64,000 bases of DNA from Mesaphorura yosii. Taxonomy: Eukaryota; Arthropoda; Collembola; Poduromorpha; Tullbergiidae. Positions within the stretch are counted from its first letter, which is position 1; every line of letters begins with the position of its first letter. The stretch lies in the NCBI GenBank assembly GCA_009869945.1, contig WIXG01000045.1, forward strand, positions 124,001-188,000. Reading direction: 5' to 3'. The translations under genes and the position numbers were made by a program. Under the pieces are notes generated by a model. The model worked only from the letters and a program-made list of their open reading frames with translations, did not search any database and was not told the DNA's origin. Shown here piece by piece: positions 1 to 11,270 of this stretch.

Positions 1-3000
1 TTCGACTGCATTCTAAATCGTCTGTGAAGAGAACCTTCGACTTTCTCTTAGCACTTGGTAATGACATCATTAGTTTACGCACTAAGTAGACCATGAATCA
101 TCAACTTTCTCTTGTTTGCAATTGCAATTTCTAAGTTAGGATCATTACATATAAAATGGTCGGTTTGGATTAAACACAAATGAGGTCATGCCTTTCTTCG
201 CCTACTGACGCATATCGTTGAATTCCGCATTTGCATCATTTTCTCATTCTATTGTCAACCACGACTTACGTTAATCATCAGCTTTCTCTTACTCAGCCAT
301 TCAAGATAATGTTCTACACCCCAAATTTGATAATACTGAATCCTGAACTTTCTCCTACTGAATTATTTACACTACGAAGCAAAATGTGACAATTTATTCA
401 AGATTTACCGAGTTTCTAAACATTCTCTCTTCCTTCCTTCGAGATCGTTATTCAAGTCATTTAAATAATTATGCTTGCAAGTACATCTGTTGCAAAAGTA
501 GACAGGAATGAGTGCAATATAGGTGGGGATGTGTTAATAGGATAGTGTGATATACTCGTATGATTAAGCAGGATCACACTAGCCAACGCTGTTGCAAGAA
601 CAGGAAGTGGGGAGTCGATGTAGCAGACAGAATAGAAACTATCACAACAGTTTACACCAACACGTAGCGTGTCTGCAAAGGAAAATCAAGGAAATGACGC
701 CATGAACGACCACTTCTGTGACTTGCCACTTGGTCGTGCCTCATCTCACATTAATAGCATTATAAAATGCTAAGAACACGGAAACCTCTTCCTCTTCGCC
801 ATAAAAATCCTCGCGTAAGATTGAATTAGCGAATCTTTCTCGAGTAAGAAGAAATATGCGTATTTTTTGCCATACGAAAGCATGAACCTGAATACAATAC
901 ATGCAAAGCAAGGATGAATATTTCAGTAAAGGCAAAAGAAAGGATGTCATGCTAAGCCAATCAGTCTTGCTTTGCGCTCAGGAAAGTTACGTTAGTTAGT
1001 AACGATATTGCAATAAAACTTTCAACTACTCCATTTCCATGCACGTCGTGCTTAATGAAATAAAACTGGCTGATGTGCAAAAAAGTGGGCACGAAATACA
1101 GACCTTCGCTGTTAAGAAAGAAGATGCGTAAAAAGGAAAAGCTTCAAAAGCGTTGGAGGAGAATGATGTATCCATTTAGCGTGTCTGCCATTTTCTTATT
1201 TTCTTCACCAAGATTTATACCTTCCATTCTTCATTATTATATTACACAGCTACAGCACAGTTCAAGAATTAAGAACATCATGCTTGTCGTGGTACCAATG
1301 TACCAACGCCGACGCAAAGAAATAACCTGCATTTTTATCTCGTACCAGAATGCAGAAAGCTGCCAAGCTGTGGTGCATTTCTTTTAAAAAGTCTTTCATG
1401 CGTTGCCCAGCAAAGCAATTTCAACTTCCTCCTTTCTATTCACAGAAGAAAATGAGAATTAACAAAGGACGCCTGAGGGAAACGAAAAGCCGAAGCAAAG
1501 TGCTGCAGTATGCAGCGGAAAGAAACAAGAGAAACCAGCTAGAAATAGAAAATGTGTGTTACACGAAGCAAGACGGAAGGAATTTACAATGTAACTCGAC
1601 CAAGAGATTGAGTATTGTTGTATAGATGCGATGTACAGGTACGTACGTAAAAGTCATAACAGGCAAGCAAAACGGACTGTGACTGGTTGTGGTTGTTAAC
1701 ATGAAATTCATTTTTAGAAAAAAAAGAAAGAAATGGCTCGAAGCTAAGAAAATAGAAAAGTTGGACAGGCAAAAGGCATGAAATGGAAAACAGAATCTTA
1801 GATTCCAATCTCGAGAAGATCCTGATGGAAAAGCCTGAAAGCACGCTTTGAGGGATACCCAAGACACGCGCATTTCAAGAACTTTAGAAATATGTATAGT
1901 CGTAAGTGGTGCGTGTGCAACGCACAGAAGAAACGAAAAAGTGTGTAAGAATATTTAAAACTGTACCAAAGACGAATAACCTACAAATGACTCTTTTTTG
2001 AATGCGCGTGCACTCGCACTCGGCTTGAGTGTATTTCAGGGCAAGAACTGAAGAAGGTTCAAAAAGGAAAAGAATCTGGGGTTTGACAAAGAAAAACACG
2101 TGAATAGGGAAAATGTAGAAATGAAACGAGAGTACCGCTACACAAAATTCCTTCGTCAATGGATTGCCGCTTTAACATTACCAAACTGCATCCTTTCTAT
2201 TCAAAAGGAAAGGGAAGCATTGAACGCGTTAAAATCCCGTAATTTTGAGACTGCAAGAAATCTGGTATCAGAGCCCCAGTGTAAAAATGTTCGACATAAT
2301 TTCAGAGTGCTTTGCAGGCTTGGCTGAAAAGGAAGCGCAGGCTTTGGCTGCGATAGGAAGTAAGTACACAGGAAAGTAGTGAAAAGAAGAAGACACACAG
2401 AACAAAGTTTCACGGGAAGCCCAGCCCAGGCGATATAATTTTTTAAAATTCTAAAAATAAATTAGAAAGCTGAAAAAAGAATCTTTTGGGACTCTAACTT
2501 CGGCTGTGAAATGTAAATGATCAGGAAGACTGGGAGAGAGAAGCGGATTTCACTCATTTCTTCGCAAGCCAAGATTTTTTCTTTCAGGTCTCTATTTTAA
2601 AGTTAAACGTTCTATAATATATCAGTTTAAAGTTGGCAACTAATCAAATGTAACGCAGCCACAGCTTAATGCTCCGTGAACAAGATCAGAGAAACTCCTT
2701 CTCGCCTTGTCCTGTCTTGCCTGCTGCTTTCGAACATGTTTTCTTTCTTTCCATCTTGTAAATCAAGAGCTTCAAGGAGTTTGTCACATATTCTGAATTC
2801 CTTATCGAATTGAAATGCGAAGACGTAAACTTCTTGTACGCTGTTGTCTCTTTTCTTTTAATAAAGAAGTCCGATTCTGCCAAAAAATCGTCGCATTTGC
2901 CATGAGTTATGCCTTTCTTTGAGGAAATACGATTCATTCAAGTGCGCAGCTTTATAGATGGTTCAAATAAATGTCTCGAGTTGTTTAAATAAAAACAAGA

Positions 3001-3168
3001 GACATGGATTGCGGATATTCCACTTTTCCATATTATGTAATATGCAATTCTTTTACGATGTGCGTTCTAAAGTAAGTAGTGGGTTGATCCACGAACGAAT
3101 AAATCGCAGGATGAAAGTGGGATAATTCAAAGTGGGAAAAAATTCAAGGAAACCACTACACTACTTAC
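1..3168. other. gene-poor stretch, probably intron of the BTB gene
   Basis: I find no exon with recognisable protein similarity here on either strand. The BTB exon that ends at 3169 is followed on the minus strand by a good donor (GTAAGT), so coding must continue downstream of it, towards or beyond base 1. No zinc finger or other DNA-binding exon is visible in these 3 kb, so the next exon probably lies outside the window. Open frames present (longest about 100 codons) look random. A short diverged repeat lies at 32-356. Confidence 0.5.
32..356 (+). repeat. four diverged copies of an 18-bp motif
   Basis: An 18-bp unit of the form AATCATCAACTTTCTCTT occurs at 96-113. A copy with one mismatch lies at 273-290, and more diverged copies lie at 32-49 and 339-356. 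Start-to-start distances are 64, 177 and 66 bp, so two pairs share a 64-66 bp spacing. It could be a decayed tandem repeat or a set of binding sites; no function can be assigned. Confidence 0.55.
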
Positions 3169-3803
3169 ATGCATCGGCATTGGTCCAAGTTCCGAATCCA
3201 TTCCAGCTCCACCGGGAGAACCAAGTGATGGTACATTTGGATGAGGCACGGGCACATTCAACGATGTTGACTGCGGTGGTGACGCTGAGATTTTGGTAAT
3301 CATTGTGCTTCCACCGAAAGTGACTCCGGATTTGTCGATGTTTTCAATAACGAATTTACCGCTCACGTGTCCAGAGTCAAGATGGAGAAGTTGGATCAAA
3401 TCCTGAAGTGTACCAAGCTGTTTGAGTGGAACAGTGACCTCGCCACCATAAATGAACCGAACCAAGAGGAGCATGTCATTGTATTTGATGTCCGGCATCA
3501 AGATGGTGTGATGCAAGTCGCTGTTTGGGAAGACATCCTCGAAAATCTGCAATGAAAGAGATGGAAATAAATCTTCCTGATCCTGATTCGGCTGCTTTGG
3601 GAATTAAAAATAATTACCGATTTGAGCCATGGGCTGGCTGATGCCAAGATGAGGCGATGAACCAAGATTTCACCACCATCGCACACGATCTTCGCATCCG
3701 CACATGCTTCACCTTGGAATGAGTTCCGAACTTCGTCACCAATGACGGTGAGATGTTTATTGTATTGAAGGAATAGCCAAGCTGATCCTGCACTTGCCGC
3801 CAT
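3169..3803 (-). CDS. BTB/POZ-domain protein, N-terminal exons (partial)
   Basis: Two exons, 3803-3618 and 3546-3169, both ending in phase 0, encode about 188 residues that form a BTB/POZ domain of the insect transcription-factor type. Recognisable landmarks are the opening LQYNKHL stretch (family: LRWNNHQ), the VHRLILASASPWLKS helix (family: AHKMVLSACSPYF) and FIYGGEVTVP (family: FMYRGEVSV). These fold as a dimerisation module in nuclear regulators and in Cullin-3 adaptors. A Pro/Ser/Gly-rich linker follows, ending at a GTAAGT donor. The ATG at 3803 sits one base after a TTTCACAG acceptor, so the transcript has at least one upstream exon. The effector domain, which would tell a zinc-finger factor from another type, is not in view. 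BTB is confident; the specific gene is unknown. Confidence 0.8.
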
Positions 3804-4418
3804 TCTGTGAAAGGTCAAGCATAGGTTTGATCATTTAAGCCTGAAGCGCCGAAGCGAGATCGAAAGAGTGACTGAGTATGAAAAAATAAGTGGCGCTGGT
3901 ATTACAACACAGCTTTCACAAAAGAAAGCGGGATTCTGGGCCATTTGCACTTTTTGGGTCTGGAGACAATGAGCGTTAACGCATATCCATGTAATGGATT
4001 TTGAGAGCTATTGTTGCATCTTACCCGAATTAACGTTGAATTAACACGAGAATTTAAGCAGCCTTGGCTCAGAAGTTGAAGGTCTCAACACCGACAAAAT
4101 CAAATAAACTCAATTTGTGCAACCGGACAAGATGAAAGGCACTAAATAACTAGGCTCAAGGCTCAGAGGCGTTTCAACTGAAGGCACTATTCGCACTATT
4201 GTGGAACAAGAAACGAAATCTTAACGACGTGAATTCAGTCTCACAGAAAGCATGAACGAACCACAGGTCACACACTCGAGAAAACTCGACGCCCAATGCG
4301 ATGCTACCACTTCAGTTCACTGCCAAGTACTAAATGATGAAACAGCCACGATATTTTATGAGATGAGACTTGGACTGGACTTGACCCTTTTCGTTGTATA
4401 CCATGGGCGACGGGCAAG

Positions 4419-4430
4419 TACGTATACGTA
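4419..4430. repeat. perfect 12-bp palindrome
   Basis: TACGTATACGTA is its own reverse complement. It lies in an otherwise featureless part of the gene-poor region. It could be a dimeric factor site or chance. Confidence 0.5.
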
Positions 4431-7400
4431 TCGTATTGTGCTTGCACTCAAGTCCTATTTTCTCCCCTTCCCTGGCTGCCTTTCCCTTCGAGGCAGGCTT
4501 CTTTCTTGGTGTGGCATGGTGTGGTACTTTGTGAAGGTACGTGACGCGACTGCGAGGCACTCACACCCTGCAACCCAGGAGCAGGGTATTATAAAACCTT
4601 TTCTTAGAAAAACAAGTCTGCTCGTATCTTTACTCTATAGTTCTTAGCCAGGCCAAGACACAGCAAATCCTTGCCCCTTGCACATAGCCACAGCAGCACC
4701 AACTCAGCCGTACAAGATGATAAATACGAAGGGGAAAGATTTACAATTTATGACCATCCTCAGACCTTTCTATTCTGACTACATTTTACATTGCACTTCA
4801 CTGTTTATTTGTACTGCCTGCACTGGATGCGGACGTATTGTTGAACCTCCAACAATGAACCATTTTACGGACACTGCATTATGGATACGGAGCGAGTGCG
4901 TTTTCTAAAAATATTTTCCAACTTCAAAAATGAGAAAGGGCGCTTCTCCTTTCTTCTCTGTGCATGTGGTCTTTCGTGAGTACAGCTTGGATGCCGAAAT
5001 GAGTACGACTACGCCAGCGCAGTGTGCAAGCTATACCTGCTTACTGCTCACGTGAGGAACCAAGAAAAAGAAATAGCGTCCGTTGTCCATGCTTGCGGTT
5101 CTTTACCGTATGGATGCCCGGTCTCATCTCGTGCTTTCAGGCAACGACTTGAGCTTGGTAAGAGAAGTAAAAGCAAACACTAAAAGTTATTTCTGATAGC
5201 CTGACGGTTAAAGCCTAAGCGCTATTTCCAACTGGTTGACTAGGTAGATAGTGGTTGAAATTCATTAAGCACTTAAGTGAAGCTAATTTGATCAAGAGTA
5301 TCAATCGTAATTGTTACATGTACAGTACATGCCATTCGCAACTTCGTGTATTAATTCAACGACCGCTTTCATTCATTTCCCGTGCTCGAGGATGCGGATG
5401 TGGACACTAGCGACCAGCGCAGTGGAACGAGTAGAAAGTTCAACCCTGGGAAAGCAGATTGCCAGATTTATTTTTAAATTGAACAATTCTCTCGACCCTC
5501 GTCAGAGGGGAAAGAGACGAGCAGAGATTCCTTCATTGTGCAGGCAGACAGGAGAATTAAACAGTGAGCAGGAGCCCATGGTTCCTGTGTCTGTTCTGTC
5601 CCGGGCTGGCCTACCTACATGCCTTTCCCAAATACCAAATTACCAGTTCGGTACCGCTAATGTTGGTTTTCGCTCTTTCTTTCTCTCTCCCTCCGATTTT
5701 CTATTCATTAAGCCGTAATAATAGAATGTATAATTTCACTTCACATGATCATCACGTCCGCATTACGATTCATTTGATTCTGCCCCGCTTTACTACTGCG
5801 GACATTCGGCGTGGAATTTTCACCCTTCCTTTCCCTGCGATAATCATTTTCATGGTTATCGTTATTTCATTGAGTATGAATTATTTAGTCATTAATAAAC
5901 GTTAACTCAATTCATTCGTAATTGATAAATGGAGGCTTTGATTGTCTCCGATTGGATTAATTTATTGCTTGCTTTCTCTAGGCAGAGTTGTGTGAGGAGA
6001 TTGTGTGTTGACTGGTGATTTTCTGATTTTGATTTTGGTACAATGTCCAAGTGGATGCATGCGTCATGCTCAATTTACTAAATCCTCTCTCGCATCTGTA
6101 AGAGAAAGCTTAGACCCAGCGATAGAGAAGTAGCATTTAATAATTTGGCAATTCAGACGCCAATGACCAGCTTTGGAATTATAAATCAAAGACAAGGAGC
6201 CATACAGGTCGTCGAGCAGTTGCATTCGTTCATTCGTTTGTTGAAAAGTTGATGTGTTTGTAGTTAACTGCATGCTTGACGTCTGTTCGCTGAAATGACT
6301 GGCTGAATGAAGCCGACAATGAGTTTATTAGTAAGCCGATGCGAAAAGGGCTAAATGCATTACGCTGTGCGCTCTGGCGTACCAGCATCCTATTGGTTCA
6401 TTTCACATTAAAAAATGAACTATTGCACGGTTAATGCTTTCCTGGAATCGCGGAAAAGAATTCATAGTCTGCAGTTTCAAATGTTGTGCGGCAGTTTCAT
6501 ATTATTGAGACAATTTCCTTATAAATCGCCTTATCGAACCGTAAAGGACGTGAGACGTGGAAGTTAGCACTTTGCAATAACCCCCCAGCGAAATTATGCT
6601 AGCTACTTCTTCAACTAGTGTTATAATTTGGTAGAGCAAAAGCAACCCTTTTTCTTCCTTCTCCAACTAGTTTTATTTACGCAGATAAGAGGCACCTTGT
6701 CTCCATATTCCAGATAGTCGTCTAACAAGCACATGATTTTTCCTCATGGCCTTGTACTTGTAGAATGTGTAATGCTAATTTTCCCAGTAAATAAGAGCCC
6801 ATGCTGCAGAACAGCGACAGCAAGACGAGTTCGTGCTGATGCTGCTTCCTTTCTATAAATCTAGGCTCCAACCCCGTCAGTCTGCCTGCCACTGCATTGC
6901 CGATTCTAAAACTTGAAACAGTGACACAATTCCGAGTACTGCATAAGGAAAGGCTCGTGGAAGACTACAAGGCTATTCGAACGCCACAAAAAATTCTTCA
7001 ACCACTTCACCATGGCATGGCATTGCAATAATATTCTTGTGTACTTTTATAAGAATCATATTTTCTTAATCCTTTTCTTTTCTTACGTACGCGTACATAC
7101 ATCCATGTATTTCTACTCAAGAGGTTGTGCTTGATGATATCATTATTCATCCCGGCAAGGCAAGGCGCGGAAGGCAGCACAGCTCCTTTAAAATTATGGC
7201 TGCTAGCAGCGTACAGCGTAGCAGCGAGGACTCTCTCCCTTTTGTTCTTGGCAATAATAGCAACAGCAATAGCAGTGCAATATCATCATATCATTATTAT
7301 GGTAATTGCAAAAACTTTATACGAATTCCCATTCACATTCGCTGAGATACTGAGTGCGTGGTGAGATTCTCTGCCTACTGCCTGCTCTACCTTCTTCCTA

Positions 7401-8515
7401 CCTGCCTTGCTCTTGTCTTGCTGCGAGCCGAGTTAAATTATATTTAACTAACTTGCGCTGTAGCTTTTGCTTTTCTCATTCTCATGTTTTATGGCACGGA
7501 GAGTCTCCTTCGCCTTCTCGTCGCAATGCCATGCAATGCGAACTCGTACTCGCACTTTTTCACACTGCCATTTTTTATAGTACTGTTGAGCTGCTGCTCC
7601 TGCCTGCTTGGTACAGTGCAGACCGTGCAAATAACAACAAAAACATGCTTACTGTGATGAATACTCACTGATCGTGCTCTATGCATATGTGCACACGGAA
7701 TGAATTGGACTTTTGTCCTACTTTTTCCTTGTATTATATTTATATGCTCTCAGCCTTTCAGCAATCTTTCATGCCACATGCTTTTGCTTTTGCTCGTACT
7801 TTTTGCATTGCGATTTGCGACTTGTGACTCGTCTTGCCTTGCCATTTCCAAGTATGAACTAGCTTTGCTTCGAGTTGCCTTGTGCGGGGCTCGTGTACTT
7901 GTATTTCCCCAGTGAAGTGCAGGGCAGGAATGGCAACAACAGTAATAAAATATTAACTGCAAGTACAAGGCAACGGCAACAATGGGGCTAGGCTACTTTT
8001 ATAATACGTAATAGCATTCGAGATGGTTGATTTTGAAGGAAAACACAACGCGTCATAAAAAGTGAATGTCGAAATATTTTAGAAAAGCTACGCTTACTTC
8101 ACCCCACAGCCTTTTTATCGCGTAATCATAAATTATGAACGCTTCGCCTTGCCTTGTCGTGCTAAGAAGAAAACCTTAACGCAAGAGCTCAGCCAGACTG
8201 AAATCTTAAATGGATTTCTTTAATTAAAATGGCCTTTCGAGATGATTCTGCAACGTAACTATTTCCTTACTTGCAGCAAATGTCGTTTCTTATTAACGAA
8301 AACGAAACCTTGTGAATTGACTGCCATTCAAATTCACGGCAGATACTCAAATGCGGAACAAGAATTCCGATTCCATGAATACACGCTCGACCCTTAATGC
8401 AAGGGCGCCAGAATCCAAAAAGCATGGAAGAAAGTTGCATGTTGCCTGCGCGAGCAGACTCAAAGAAACGCATGCGAATGCGAGCAAGCGAGAGGAGGGT
8501 GAATTTGAGACCAAC

Positions 8516-8832
8516 CTGTTGAGTTCTCCGATGTACCCGCTGCTGTGGCTGTTGTTGTAGTACTTGTTGCTACTGTCTTCGCCCTGGTTGTGGAATTCTT
8601 CCTGTTGTTCTTCTACTCCAAGGATCGCGTGAGAAGCAGCCGAAGCGTAATACGAATTACCTGCCCGCACACCGCCACCAAAACCGAAACTTAATCCCCC
8701 AAGTTCTTGCCCGTCTCCTCCGTCTTCGTATCCAACAACAGCCACAACCCGCTTCTGAGGTTTCCTTTTTCCCTTCACTTTGCCCGCTTTTTTGAAACCC
8801 CGACGTAGAAAATTATGAAATAAATAAAAAGT
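8516..8832 (-). CDS. candidate orphan coding exon, Gly/Ser/Tyr/Asn-rich
   Basis: Read on the minus strand between a plausible acceptor (TTTCGTTCAG, exon from 8832) and a donor (AACAG/GTTGGT, exon to 8516), this 317-nt block stays open and encodes about 105 residues. It starts with a basic segment (GKVKGKRKPQKR). A Gly-rich segment (GGDGQELGGLSFGFGGG) and a Gln/Glu/Asn/Ser/Tyr-rich tail follow. Composition and codon use look like the disordered part of a nuclear protein and unlike the surrounding junk frames. The exon ends in phase 2, and the BTB exon beginning at 3804 accepts phase 2 (AG + A gives Arg, then Met-Ala-Ala), so it could be an upstream exon of that gene. The donor is weak and nothing similar is known to me. 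Confidence 0.3.
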
Positions 8833-10930
8833 CTGAACGAAATGGACGAAACAGTGAAAACTCAAAACATGCCGCGAAAGTTATTGCTATCTCATAATGA
8901 ACTTGCGTTCATTAGTAAGGCACAACTCGACGCTGCTGGTCAATTGAAAGACTCGACTCGAGAGAAATCTCAATGCAAATGGAAGACTTGAACACACGAG
9001 AAATTATTGCTTTGAATTTCAAGTTTCAAGGCTGGACTGGCTCACCACCCCGTCCCTACATGAGCCTGGCTCAATTTTCTCCCCGTTCTGAGTTGTTCAG
9101 GTTAGGAAAGAGAAAGATGAACTATTTTGGAGGAGATTCTGTCTCCAACTCGATTCTCTCCAATCCCATCGCGTTAAAATTTTCCTCCAAACAACCACCA
9201 ACCCACGCTGCAGAGTATCATGCTTTGTGCTGGGCTGAGGAGAACCTTCACAATTCCGTACCTTCTCTTTTTACATGCAATCGCATGTGGTACTTGTCTC
9301 TTTTACTTTGCTCACACATTTCTGTCTCTTTTCCCCTGCGATTCAGAAATTTCAATACATACGCACTATAACTATAGGCAGGGCAGGCCTAGGCGAGCAC
9401 ATGGAGTTGCATGGGAATGGGCTTGACATAGATACTATGCCAGCCTGCCAAGCGGTGGAAGCTGGCTGGGATTGTGAAAGAAGTTGATGGCAATGCTAAT
9501 GCTAATGGTGGTGGTACTTTTCAACTTACCATTCCTATACACAACACACAGGGATGCGATGGTAGTTGCCATTCAGCATTCAGCATTCATGGCTTGGCTG
9601 GGCTAGAGCGAATTGTTATTGAGCATTGAGAGAGTGGGAGAAGAGAAGAGAATGAACATGATGGATGTATGCAAGAGAGAGTTTCTCAAATCTAATGCCA
9701 ATACTTGGCCATGCTTTGCTTGGATGTTCATTTTTTGTTCTCTCTGCTCACAGGTTCAGCTTACCAACTTGATACGATACCAACTTGTGGTGGTGGTAAT
9801 AAATACTAATGTACTTTGGCGTGCACTTACTAATGTGGATGACGAAATGCATGTACAGCAATTTTCTGTGTAAACTCAACATTGTACTCTGAGATCTCGT
9901 ACTTCGTATTTTGTAGTGTACAGCGATGCGATTGTGAAATGATTTTCTAAAATGAAAGAAATGAGAGTTTCACTTTGATACAGGGTGAGATGCGTTAGGC
10001 TCAGATTTATATACGAGAATACAAATTCCAAGGCTCGAATACAAGCTCGGGAGCTCGGATCTAGGCTGAATTTACACTCACGTGATTTGAAATGAGAATG
10101 GCATGAATTGCAAAGAAATTCACTCAGGCTGTTTGTAAAGACTAATTTTTTAAACGCTAGCATCCCAAATTCAATTACCCAATTGATCTCTTGAATCTCT
10201 GTCGCAGTTTTGTCTTCCTTCTTCCTAATTGATAATTTGAAGCTTTCTGACCAGGGCCAGAATCTTCTTCACTGTAGAAAGTCAACATTTGACTCGTTTT
10301 GATTTACAGTAAGAACGGCAAGCACGAAATTTGCACAATGGCCGACGACCAAAAATTCTGTCATTTTTCTTTAGACTGACATTTTCCACGGCGAAACACG
10401 CGAAAAGCATAAAGCATGAAACGAACATCAAGCAAAAAGGAAAGATGTCTCGCCCAAATATTTTCACATCAGAAAACTTTTCAAGTTTCTCTCAATACGC
10501 ATGTGATCAACAAGCAAAAGATAGTAATGGTACACGATTCCTTCATCCTCTTCACTCTACGCTTCACGCTCACGCACAGTGCATGCAAAGCAAGGCAAGG
10601 CAACAGGATGTCTCTTCTTTCAAAAGCGATAACGCTGCGAGTAAATATTATTATCCGTCCTTTAGCGAGCGTTGTGTTTTCCTTTTGAACCATTTCGAGC
10701 CGTCGTCGTCGAGAGGAGATGATAATTTTCTCAGAATCTTTGCAGAGTACAAAGTACAAAACACATTCATCCTGCTTGCTGTACATTTTATTCACATTCA
10801 CGCAGCATTTGACTTGACTGACTCCTTCGTGTATACGTGTGTGGATTGTGGGGAAATTTTTGTGAAAATAAAGAGAGAGTACCACATGCGTAGCTGGCTG
10901 GTGTATAGTGTAAGTAATGAACAGTAAGCA

Positions 10931-10984
10931 CCACCACCACCACACCACAACAGCAACAGCAAGAGCAACGGCAGCAGAAGCAGC
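10931..10984 (+). repeat. CAC/CAA/CAG triplet-rich tract
   Basis: An imperfect run of CAC, then CAA/CAG/AGC triplets. It gives spurious Leu-rich or Gln/Ser-rich open frames on both strands and is best read as a microsatellite. Confidence 0.7.
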
Positions 10985-11223
10985 GTGCTCTTCTTAATCA
11001 TGGCGCTGGCGCTGGCTATACAGAATATTTCAAAAGGGAAAATTATAATACTGATTGTGGTTTGGCAGTTAGCTCTTTCGTAGTCGAGGAAAAGAAATTT
11101 ACAATTCATAGTGTACAAGCACGAAAGTACTACTACGCATCATAATTCAGTATTCATAGACACATGCTAATTCTAATTCCATGAAGTTGGCTGCTCGCAG
11201 TAGCTTCGTAGCATGGTCATGGA

Positions 11224-11270
11224 AATTGTAATTGTAATTGTAATTCTACTTCAGTACGAGTACGAGTACA
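11224..11270 (+). repeat. compound microsatellite (AATTGT)n then (GTACGA)n
   Basis: AATTGT is repeated about four times from 11224. After a short spacer, GTACGA is repeated nearly three times from about 11254. Confidence 0.7.

Noticed and set aside
10331-10927. 198-codon plus-strand frame in the gene-poor region
   Set aside because: Overlaps a 155-codon frame on the other strand, has no domain, biased composition or splice context, and reads like chance.
10798-11118. Minus-strand frame with a poly-Leu stretch resembling a signal peptide
   Set aside because: The Leu run is the antisense translation of a CAG/CAA microsatellite.
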